A stretch of 64,000 nucleotides of DNA from Lasiodiplodia sp. COLG20 (lineage: Eukaryota; Ascomycota; Dothideomycetes; Botryosphaeriales; Botryosphaeriaceae), in assembly GCA_009801085.1 (NCBI GenBank), contig VNWV01000005.1, positions 2,604,001 to 2,668,000 of the forward strand, read 5' to 3'. Below are positions 10,413 through 20,355 of the stretch, piece by piece (the first letter of the stretch is position 1; the number at the start of each line of letters is the position of its first letter). The position numbers and the translations under genes were made by a program. Below the pieces are notes generated by a model. That model was not told the origin of the DNA and searched no databases. It saw only the letters and a program-made list of their open reading frames with translations.

Positions 10413-11432
10413 GAGGAGCACCGGACCTTCTATGTTTTTTTTTTTTTTTTTTTCATGTCGGTTGCTAGAGACTATTGCATAATTACAGCCGTACTTCTTT
10501 CTATAAAGAGCTCTGATTATGTTATTTGCTCATGCGTCGAGGCAGCGCCGTGCACTCGCCATTGAACGCTGTGGTCGGCTGCAACTCAAGCTCTGTCATT
10601 GTCGCTTACTGTACTAACTGGTAGAAGCAACTTGAGAACTCAGGAGGCTTTCGTATCAGGAGTGTGCTGAACCGCCTTAGAAGACGTATGATACCGAGTT
10701 GCTTCTACCAGATTTCTCAAGTTTGTGTTAACCATGGGAGAGTTTTTGTGCAAGCTCAGTCGATCCAGCTAAGGCTGCCACTTGTAAGGACCGTGATCTT
10801 GTGAAACATTTCACTCTTCCTCCTGTCGAGTTTCTGAGGCAGATTGGCGTCGGGCCGCACTTGTTTTTCGGCAAAAATACATTCTGCTTCCTGTTCAAGG
10901 CCTTGGCTTCCAGATCCAGTCTTCTGATTCTTAATTTAGTCTAGAAATGTCGGTGCTGGTGGTAATAGCTGGTTATGGTAGTTGCACATGTTTAAGGCTG
11001 ATATAGCACAGATCGCTCGGCCACAGCTGTGCTACCGAGGCGTCCAGTTGCGATGCATGCAGCTGATAACCAGGGGAGACTGGTCACTGCAGATCTTGGG
11101 CCCTTGAGAAACCATTTTTGAATCATCGGGCCCTTTAATCAAATGCATCCTGCATAGCCTCGAATTCAGCTTATTCGAAGGTATATTCGCCTACCTAACT
11201 TACGCCACTATTCTTGTCATCCCTGGGAAAAAGCCAAATCCGCGATGTCTTGATGATTTAAAAGTTCTCCAACTCCAGCCTGATTTTTTTTTACCTATCG
11301 CTCCATTCCTTCGCCTTTGATCCATCACATCCTCCTTTGACCACAATACATTGCGATAGTTGCGACAATATCAGCGTCCGTGTGGGATATTAAATTTCTG
11401 TGCACGATCCTTCACCAACTTTCCATCAATAA
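10413..11432. other. Intergenic stretch (1.0 kb)
   Basis: No gene seen. Contains a 19-base T run at 10435-10453 just after the CoA-binding gene (a possible 3'-end element), and an inverted repeat described separately. The right end from about 11280 is pyrimidine-rich and is probably the promoter and leader of the next gene. Confidence 0.55.
10618..10711. repeat. 15-bp perfect inverted repeat enclosing 64 bp
   Basis: CTGGTAGAAGCAACT at 10618-10632 is repeated in inverse orientation at 10697-10711. TTGAGAA directly after the left arm is matched by TTCTCAA just right of the right arm, so the flanks are also related but rearranged. It does not fold as a tRNA. It could be a decayed miniature inverted-repeat element or a hairpin RNA. 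Confidence 0.6.
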
Positions 11433-12556
11433 ATGTCTCTTACGGTCTCTAGAACAAAACTTACCTCTATCGGTATCACCTTCTCTACAACGACGCACCT
11501 CCCCACAATTTTCACGCCTCCACCGTCCTGCATCTCTCGCTGGACGTACGAAAATGAAGCATCAAATAGTATTGAAGGCGGGCTGCTGCTTCAGAATGCC
11601 GGGGATTCCACGAAATCTTGGGACTCGTCTTGTTTCCCGCCTGGCTTTTCCGGCCATGGGAAGCCGTGGAATTCCCAAGTATTCAGCCCAGGAGCCTGTC
11701 CGCATGGATATACGATAGGCCTCTCGGTCACGCACGAGCTCGGAACGAACACGGAGAAGAAAACCGAAACAGTTGCCATCTGTTGTAAAGAGTAAGCAGT
11801 AGCTTGTAAGCCCAAAACACTCAGTCACTGATTTTGATGACTAGGGGATTCGACCTTCTGGGCTTGTATACATTGACTACATCGGACGGCATTGAGAGGG
11901 TCATCATATCCACAGCATGCCTTTCGACCTTCGCTAAAGGAAGCGAGACCACCGTAGAGGCAGCCTCCGGGGGCCAGACCGCGGTCACAGGTGTCGTGAC
12001 GATGTGGGTGCAACCAGTCGACGTGAAATGGCAGGAGACGGACCTGGTTCTGTTTCCTGGCTTCCCGCCAACAGCGAGCGTGGAAGTAGTTACGTCAAAT
12101 TCGTCGGCAGACGCACGCACTTCACAGGTTGTTTCGCAGACCTCACCGCTAGCCTCGATCTCTAAAAGTGGCTCAAGAGCGGCATCGACCTCCTCAAGTG
12201 TACCCTCAACGTCATCATCATCTGGTAGCACCGGATCTCACTTCTTAGGTATCGGGGTAGGGGTTGGGATTGGCGCAGCGTTGTTGGCGGTACTCTTGAT
12301 GTCGCTAATATACTGGCGGCGAAGCGCTCGAACGAGGGACAGGAACGTTGAAGGTGAAGAAAACAGTTCGAACGTCGCTAAGGTGGTGGCAGAGCTGGAG
12401 GGCCAGCCGCCTCCGCGCGAAATAGACGATGACCGAACTAGGTGCGAGTTGGAAGCACGCGAAGAAGCGCAGGAACTTGAAGAGAGTAAGAAAACAGAGC
12501 CTACATTGCCGGTCGAGCTTGCTGGGTCACCTCTACCAGGCGATGTCCCAAGGTGA
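11433..12556 (+). CDS. Single-pass membrane protein with Cys-rich outer region
   Basis: Two exons, 11433-11791 and 11845-12556, give 356 residues. The N-terminal half has the layout of a fungal family of putative surface proteins: TTTHLPTIFTPPPSC, then SCFPPGF, FSPGACPHGY and ICCKEGF, with about seven conserved-looking cysteines up to residue 145. A Ser/Thr-rich stalk (about 205-250) suitable for O-glycosylation leads to one strong membrane helix (about 253-276, Gly/Ile/Leu-rich) ending in YWRRS. The tail is charged and acidic with EEAQELEESKK. There is no obvious cleavable signal peptide, so the single helix would act as signal-anchor, or a 5' exon is missing. The intron has a GTAAGC donor and a TGACTAG acceptor. 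A role in wall or surface sensing is only an analogy to Mid2/Wsc layouts. Confidence 0.8.
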
Positions 12557-14596
12557 GAAGGTGACCTGCGTTGTGTACATGGCGCTTGGAGAAGCAGTTC
12601 GCGGGTGTGAGTCGGACTTACAAGAGACGGCGCTTCCTCGACCATGAATCAGTGTACGGCATATAAACATGTACAGTGTCATTTGGCAGCGCCAAGGGAG
12701 TTCGCCGGCTTTAGACCGCGGTGACTCCGTCTCTCTTTCTGCTGACTTCGGCGCGGGTGTTCATCCAGTAGTGCGCTCCCGCTCAAGTTTGAAGGCACGC
12801 GTGCGATCTTTGCGCCCAAACACCCATTGATGGGGATAAAAGAAGGATCTTTTATATCCATTATATCAATCACCGACTGCACCTGTCCGCGCAAGTGACC
12901 GCCCGGGTGCATTCACCTGGGAGGGCACAAATATTCTGCCGGCCTTCCGCCAAGACATCCTATTTTTCTCTTCAGCTCCTTCGAAGAAAAAAGGGTCAAG
13001 GTTATAATTTTTTTTTGGAATGAAAAATTTAGCGTGTAACTACCTGAAAAGCCAGGGCGACGGCTACTCACAGAAGGTCGGGGCGGGTGGGAATAGCAAT
13101 CTATTGCTGGAATTAGAATAGTTCCTGGTTTTGTTTTGTCATGTGGGCAACTCTGGGCTTTGGATTAAGAAGACGAGGAGCTAGAGACCCGAAGACAGAA
13201 TGGCAGGCGATGCATTGCCTCTGGCATGATGCTTGGCGTGGTCCAGACTGGTGTTTTGCGAGCCGAAGTTTTTCCCGCAACGGCATTTTCAACGACGCGT
13301 AAACTCGTCGCAAGGGCAGGGTTCCTCCTTGAACAAAGTCGTACCAACACGAGCATCCGACAACCATGGGGTGCTAATAAATAATGTCAGCTCACCAGCC
13401 CGCGCAAAAAGCCTGATGGCATGATCGGCGTCGCACACGCCAGTTGCACGCAATCACCCGAGCGATCGTATCGTGGATCATTATTGCGATTCGCATTTTC
13501 GTACACGAGGCGAGGAGGAGTTGGCTCGTCCATCTGCCGAAGGCGGACCCATTTCTCGGGACGGATCGTTCCGGCCGCTGCGGCACAGCAAGCGCGCAAA
13601 CAATCACCCTAAGTGAAAAAAAAAAATAGGGAGGGAGCACAGACGCCGTTACGCACTAAGCTCTCGAAAGTGCTGATTGGTCAATGGACGCGCTCGAAGC
13701 TGCGAGTTGTCCCTTTTTCTATTTTTGCGCGCTACTCCCTTCTGTCTGATTTTGTCATTGTTGCTTGGCTTCGCATCGACGTGATCGCATCTTCGTTCGA
13801 CTTCCCTGATCCTTGCCTTACGGGACGGCAGATGTTACATGCGCGACATGCAAGCGGCCGACGAGAATTCACCGCAACTTCGACCCAAAGTATGCAAAAC
13901 TGTTGAGGAACTGGTGACGAGGAACGCAGAGAGGATGTGGATCCACACCCCAACAGATGAAGATGAATGACGTAGAGGCTAACTTCTGTCATGATGGGTG
14001 GCTTAGCGTACAGGAAGACGTGTCGGGGAAGATGTTGGAGGTAGCAATGGAACAAGAAGAAACATATGAGATTCCTTTAACATGGTTTGTGTTTGTTTGC
14101 GCCCGAAGAACCCCTCGCTCCAGTGGAAATGATGATGATACGAAAGAAAAATATACCCGTCACTGAGAGCGTTGTTCTCCTACGCCAATATCCAAGTGAA
14201 ATGATGTCAGATGTGAACTCCCCCAAGGTTGATTCCCAAGAACCCCAAAAATCCAATGTTGAGAAAAGACCATTCCAATTCAAGGAAAAAGGTGCCCGAG
14301 AAGGGCAGCAAGGAGAAGAGGGGGAAAGATCGGTCAGTCAACGTAACAGCTTGAGCTTTTCTCCGTCTAAATCACGGCCGAGAGGTCAGGTGGCAGCGTT
14401 TGAGTGGTTACGCGGCGCTCGGCGGGAAGTGAGGTATCAAGAATTTCGCGAATTGATGGTGCGTAAACACGCAGACAGAGAGCAACTCTTGGCGAGGCCG
14501 ATCTGGACGAGAAGATGGCGGTCAGCCTGCCGCTCTGCCGGGCCGACGCGAGGGGTGAGGAGCAGAGATAAGGCGGGGAAGGCGGACAGTGGTCGC
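12557..14596. other. Convergent intergenic region (2.0 kb)
   Basis: Lies between the 3' ends of the membrane-protein gene and the dsRBD gene. Holds a run of A near 13617-13626 and AT-rich patches. No coding signal that I can support. Confidence 0.5.
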
Positions 14597-15192
14597 TCAC
14601 CAGCGCTGCGGCTGCGTACTGCACAGCCTCTGCAAGGCCACCTCGGCGGCATCTTCCTTGGCCTTGTCGACGTACTGGCCGTCGTACCAGAAGCGCGCCG
14701 GCACGCTCATGTTGCCGATGTGGACGCTGCTCGACCAGGCGGTACGTCCTCCTGCGCGAGAAGCAGTCAGCGGCAATGTTTCAAAGGGAAAAAATGCGGT
14801 GTGGGCGCGGGTGGTGGTGGGCGGGTGAGCGTTTTGGGTAGTTGATATTGAATGATTGCCGGCCTCGGCTGTTTCGGGAAAGAGGATGATGCGTCGATGG
14901 CGTTCTCTCGCTGATCCGGGGAAGCAAGGGGGGTACCCAGCCCGGCGGGAAGAGAGAGCGGTCCCAAGGGCAGCGGCGGCGGATAGGAAAAAAATTGACA
15001 GGGTGCGTGGCAGCGGACGGGGAGGGGGTGGTGGGCGACTCACCTCGACGGTCAGAGAACTCCTTGTAGACGGGCGGCGGGTAGGAGATGGCTCTGCAGT
15101 AGTCTGCGGGCGGTCAGCGGGGCGGGCGTGTCGTTGGGCGGGAGGGCCTTACCCTGCAGCTTCTCCTGCCACGAGCTAGGACGACTGGCCAT
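14597..15192 (-). CDS. 84-aa double-stranded-RNA-binding-domain protein
   Basis: Three small exons, 15192-15153, 15103-15044 and 14751-14597, join in frame to 84 residues, essentially one dsRBM. Helix 1 is SSWQEKLQDYCRAI. The beta sheet covers PPPVYKEFSDRRGGRTAWSS, then VHIGNMSVPARFWYDGQYV. The C-terminal helix is KAKEDAAEVALQRL with the lysine pattern that contacts the RNA backbone in this fold (KxKxxAA-like, here AKEDAAEVA). The introns have GTAAGG and GTGAGT donors and CTGAC branch sites, and the acceptor joins restore the domain exactly. No other domain is present, so it would act as an adaptor or inhibitor rather than an enzyme. Partners are unknown. Confidence 0.85.
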
Positions 15193-16607
15193 TGTGAGGG
15201 TGGGAGGCGAGTTGGGTGGTTGTGGGGAACTAGCGGAGGCTGGGTTGAAGTGAGTTTTGGAGCAGGGGAGGAAGGAGCGGTCTGGTCTGGGCTGGGGCGA
15301 TGTGTTGTTCACCGCAGAGTGTGATGTGTGCTCTGGCGTGGTGGTCTGGCTGGGGCGTCATTCTTATATCCCGGGGCATCGCGCAGCTTGGGCGTGGAGG
15401 TCGCAGAGCAGCAGTAGGGAGCCGTTGCGAGCAGGGGGGGCGTGAGACGGTGTGGTTCAAGCGTTGACTTGGCCGGCCGGTATCCAACTATTGAGCCGCG
15501 CTGCATCATTGCTCAGTTGCCATTTCGCAAGCGATGATTTGGAAGGGAGGCAGAGGCGCGCCGGGCCCGACTGGCCGGGCGAGTGGTGGGCCGGGCCGCC
15601 AGAGGGCAGCATGGGGAGCTGCTGCTCTTCTCATCGCTGCCAGCGCAGCTGCTGCAGGCTGGCGAGCCCATTGCAGCGCCGCCAGCGCGCCCGCTCCGCC
15701 CGCACACAAACCAATGCGCGCCAGCAAGGAGAGACCGCGAAGCGGAGCAGCCGGCCGCCAACCCCAAGCTGCGAGTGTGAGTTGGCCGGCTCGCGACGTG
15801 TCTTTCCCACAGTCCGCGCTAAGCCCTAGCCACGATCGACGTGGGCAATGTCCCGCAGCGCAGCAAAAAAAGATCAAGCTGCCGTTTGCTCGGGTCTGCT
15901 GCCCAAGCCGTTTTGCGCCCGCCGCCGCTGACGACCCGCGCGCCATCCGCCGGCTGCGACAGCAGGTGAGGTGCTGGCGCGGGAGCGCGTCAGTGCGGGA
16001 GAGCCGCACGCTGCCATGGGCCGACCGCGGGTACCTACTTCCTCGCTGCTCTCCCAGTCGCACCGAAACAAGCCTCCCGCATGGCGTGACGGCTCGGCAA
16101 TCGGCGCGACGGTGAGCCATATACTCCAGTCGTGCAGGAAAAAAAACTTTTCTCGCCGCCCAGCGCGGCGGTGAGAGCTTGATTCATTCATTCATATGCG
16201 GCCCGAGGGAATACAAAAGGGAGATGCCGTCCCGGACGCCAGTCATGATCTTGCTGCGTGATCCATCCCGTCCCGTCTCTGCTGCCCTTCCAAGGTTGCC
16301 GGTCCCGATTCCGCGAAATAAGCAATTCCAATAATTCCCGGCCCCAAACACTGGACGAACCGAGAGCAAACAATCCCGCCCAGATGCCCTTGCCTCACCG
16401 CTATGCAACCGATGCCCTGTCTCAGGCCCATGCTGATTACGAAAAAAGCGCAACGCTCGCGATGCGGATATCCGGATCCCAAACCAATTCCAACCGGCCG
16501 CCTGCAGCTTTGCACCCGGCGGTGAGAACATGCCGTGGGTAATAAATGTCTATGAAAAGAGAAAGAGAACTTTGTACGAGAAGGGGTGGTGCAAATTACA
16601 TCCGCCG
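15193..16607. other. Intergenic stretch (1.4 kb), GC-rich
   Basis: Upstream of the dsRBD gene and downstream of the 453-aa gene. Very GC-rich from about 15500 to 16000, which generates long chance open frames on both strands; none has a recognisable domain. Confidence 0.5.
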
Positions 16608-18022
16608 TCACGCTTCCATCGACGTCCGCCGCAGCGGCGTGGGCCCGCGCGGCGACGTGTTGCCCCGCGTGGTACGATGGAAGACTTCGTCAATCAGACG
16701 CTTCGGGCCGACATAGTCCATGTTCAGTTTGAACGACGCGTTCCTCGACAGCGGAATGTGGATCTGTGTCGACTCTTTGGAGTGGAAGTGGTTCTTGATG
16801 CTGTCGTCGACGAGGGCCATGATTCCCGATGAGACCACGACGCTGGGAAACGGGTTAGAACGTGCGCGAGGCAATATATACATGCATGTACTCACTCAGC
16901 AGTGTCTGCGCTACCGTCGATTATTGACGGCTCGCTGATCCACATGGAACACGGAGGAATCCAGCCGCCCTTGGCCGCCTCCTCGCGGGCTTGCGCGTTG
17001 GTGAGGGGCACGGGAACGATGTGTGCCAGCGCCACGGGACTGTCGCTCCGGGTCAGGTGGTAAGAGACTTCTTCAAAGCTGCCGTCCTTCTTCGACACGC
17101 GCTTCCAGGCGTAGTTCACTCCCCAGTACTCGAACTCATATCTCTTATTTGACTTGGTTCCGCGGCGCTTGATGTCTACGTGCGCGTAGTTGGAGAACTC
17201 CATCTTCATCGTGTTGGTAGGCATCAGCTGCGCTCGCTTGGGCTGACCGGCTGACCTAGGGCGTGACTCATCATCGCCTGCAACAATCGATCCGTACCCG
17301 GAATCTTGGCGCTTGAGGCTTGACGTGGCTGAGGCTTTGCGCTCCGGCTTGTGTCGGAAAGTGGCGATGGCGCTGCTGAAGGACCGCTGCAGCGCTGGCC
17401 GCTCCGACGGCGGCTTCTGATACTTCCGGATGGCGTGGCAAACCTCGCGGCCCGAGTCCCTGCAGTACCGGCGCAGCGAAAAGTCGCGACTCTTCAGGTC
17501 GTGCATGCGGAGATGGAAGAGGGTCACGAGCTGCTTTCCCCGCCGCGTCTCGACTTGGGTGTCGACGCGCAGGTTCATGTTGCCGTCAATCGTGGCATCG
17601 TCGTGCTGGATGGACAGTCTATTTGCCGACGGGAAGAGGTCCGCGAAATCTCTCGGTGTTGCAGGGATGGCGTCGGTTGGAAACGCCTCGTGTCTGTACT
17701 CGGGAATCTCGTAAGGCGGGTAGTCATCCTCCTCCTCTTCCTCTTCCAGCTCTTCTTCCGAAGTCGAGGCGTACGTGTCGACGGACGACCGGGCCTCGTA
17801 GTACTCAACGGGTTCGTCGTAAAACTGCTCGCGACGGCGTTCGGTGGGCGCGTGCCAAGTCTCGGGCTTTGGGAGCGACGGGCGCTGATCGCGCGGTGCG
17901 GCTGGTGCGCTGCGTCTTGACCGGTAAGACTCGTCGCTAGTGTCGCTGCCACCGCTGCGTCTTGAGCTGCCGCTACTTGTTGTCGATTGGTAGTCGGTCC
18001 AGTGGATGTTGTGAGTCGCCAT
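16608..18022 (-). CDS. Conserved-looking hypothetical protein, disordered N-terminus and basic/aromatic core
   Basis: Two exons, 18022-16896 and 16842-16608, give 453 residues. Residues 1-105 are Ser/Arg-rich and then strongly acidic (EEELEEEEEEDD). The region from about 110 to 205 looks folded, with MNLRVDTQVETRRGKQLVTL and RDSGREVCHAIRKYQKP. A Ser-rich linker with SLKRQDSGYGS follows. A second folded part (about 270-420) holds YAHVDIKRRGTKSNKRYEFE, YWGVNYAWKR, ALAHIVPVPL and GGWIPPCSMWISEP, ending in VVSSGIMALVDDSIK after the intron. The strand-rich, aromatic C-terminal part reminds me of Tubby/LURP-one-like barrels, but I cannot confirm that. The intron has a GTGAGT donor and CTAAC branch site. 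A TAAATATA box lies about 95 bp upstream of the ATG. Confidence 0.8.
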
Positions 18023-18114
18023 GGTGGGGGCGGAAAAGTGTGAGGATGAAGAGATTACAATATGCGTATGGAGAAGGGTTGTATTTGGGGCATGGGCTGT
18101 GGCACGGCGTGGGA

Positions 18115-18122
18115 TATATTTA
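18115..18122 (-). promoter_or_regulatory. TATA-like box of the 453-aa gene
   Basis: TAAATATA on the minus strand, 93-100 bp before the start codon at 18022. Confidence 0.5.
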
Positions 18123-20331
18123 TCAGACGAAAAGAAACATGGGCCACAGGTGGGAGCCGAGGGAGGGCGGACTCTTGTGAGAGAGACCTGGTCAGCCGCA
18201 GGCTGGGGGTTGATATGTCTCGGTGGGCGGTGCGCAGGCAGATGATCGCGGGGGGTGCGGCGAGGCAGTCAGTGTTATTGTAGGCTGTGGAGGGGTCGTT
18301 CGATTCCAGCGATTCATGGAGTCTCTCGCAAGCCACGGCTAAGCGCGCAGGCCGGCCTCGCCCAGGTAGTGCTTGGCCGCAGCAGGGCTCTCCGGATGAC
18401 GCCAAATGGGGAGCGAGCAGACGCACCCAGCCACGCCGACCTCTCCGATCAAAGGCTCGATCGCCCTCCGCCCTCCCACGCGCGCCCAATCAGCAGCCCC
18501 ACGCCCACACCTGTTTGAGCGGCGCGCAGCACGCCTCCTCCACCCGCACGCCGCCGCAACCCTCCCCGGCCGAAGCAGCGAACCCACGCACGGCGCCGTC
18601 GTCCGAGTCGCTGCTGGAACGGGGCGAGCGCGAGGGCTCGCGGCTCGAGCAGGGCCGGGGACCGGGGCCTAGAGCGTGGTGGGCCGTGAGTCGGGGGATC
18701 CCCGTTGCCGCAGTGCAAAGTCTGCGTGCGCCCCGGGAGCAGCCTGCCCGCTGCCGCCGTTGGCGCATCACCCTCCCCATCGTCATGATCCACTTGCTTG
18801 CTTTGGCAAGCTTCCGTCTCCCCATCCCACGTGCCCGCTCCGTTGTCGACACGGCATCTCGTGAGCGCGCTGCCTTCGCCAGACGTCACTGCGGCGCCTT
18901 TTCGCCGTGCCACAGCGCGCCGACAAGCCAATACTGCGACCGCGCCGCGGCTGAGGCCTGCATGCACGCTCACCCCCGATGCTGCAGCCCGGGTACCGGA
19001 CAAGTCTTCTGGCGGTGTGCTCCGGGGCAGGCGCCAGCTCCATCGGCAGGATCGCTCTTGAAGACGGCCGTCTTTGTTCCACGGTTGCTGCCCGATCAAT
19101 TGTTGGGGACACCGGCCCGCAAGTTGCTTCACTCCTGCTGCTGCGCGCTGCTGCTCACAGATCTGTTCCCCTGCAGGGCTGAAAATAAGCTACACCGAGT
19201 CGCGCGAATCATACGCTGACCTGCAGCACAGAGGCCGTGGTTTCTGTGCTGCCTGTCGCTGTTTCCCAACCCGTCAGCTGATGGCTCTCTCCGCGACAGC
19301 TTGTGCGACAGGCACACCCGCGAGCGTAGCACCAGGGCCGTCATTCTCAGGCCATGGTTCTTCACGAAGCTCCCGTGCTTCGGCGGCGCTCGGCCTGGGC
19401 CGGCCAGCGCAGACGACGCCCAATGGCCGGCGCCAACGTGGGAGTCGAGAGCATGACGGCCTGGCCAGGAGTCCAGACGTCCACGTTGACAGCAAATGCA
19501 GATTTTCCGCTTCGCTTCCGAGCGCAAATCGCTGGATCGACTCCCGCGCCAGCATTCCCTGCTCCGCTGCGAGTCTATGAACACCACGCGGCGCTGTTCG
19601 CATGATTGGCAGGGGAATGCGGCGTGACCAGCGCGCTGAGCTGCAGTGACGGCCAATCGCGGAGCCGCGTCCATCCACTGCCGCTGCACCCAGAAGCGCA
19701 ACCCCGCGCCCTCGCCGTCCTGATTCGCCGTCGCTGCGCCAGACAGATCTCTCCGATGGCACGGCTCCCCGTCCATGCAGACATCCGCGTCTGCTCTCGA
19801 GGCGGCGCCGTCCGAGCTTGGCGTGAGAGCGATGACATCGCCACTACCGCTCTTGCGCTCTTGATCTGGAAGTCCGCTGCATCGTGGAGTCCTGATTCCA
19901 GCACTGATGTGCTCTTGATCGCTCCATTCAGAACCCCGGCCTGCGAGATGGCGCAACCGCCTGCAGGCCACTCGACAACTTCCTCGCTTCTTGCGCACAC
20001 GTAACAGCGCCACCACGCTCGTTGTACTACGTTGGCATCCGACCGAGCGGCTACTCCCTGACAGCCGCAGGGTTCGGAGACCGCCAATACGTACCGACTC
20101 CATCCTCTGCTTCCACGAACACGTTCCCCGTACATTACTGACGGCATGCAGTGGAGTCAAGACATCATCGCACAGCCGTTGCCCGGCAGGCTTGCCGGAC
20201 CCGCCTCCTTGCCTGGCGCGAGGCGCTGGCCCCGGGGCACATCGCCCTGCGCACAGCCTCGAGTCTCCATATTCCCCGGCCGCAAGGAGTCGAGTTTCGC
20301 CCTTTCGGACGCTGCAGCCTTGAGTGGCCTT

Positions 20332-20355
20332 GCCTTCGCCTTCGCCTTCGCCTTC
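20332..20355. repeat. Microsatellite, GCCTTC x 4
   Basis: Four perfect copies of the 6-bp unit GCCTTC. It lies in the 6.8-kb gene-free stretch. Confidence 0.85.

Noticed and set aside
14087..14845. 252-codon plus-strand frame
   Set aside because: Runs antisense through the last exon of the dsRBD gene, whose domain is clear.
18287..19219. 310-codon plus-strand frame in the GC-rich desert
   Set aside because: Composition effect: stop codons are rare in several frames at once here, and the peptide is Ala/Pro/Arg noise without a domain.
19129..20160. 343-codon minus-strand frame
   Set aside because: Same reason; overlaps other long frames on both strands and shows no recognisable motif.
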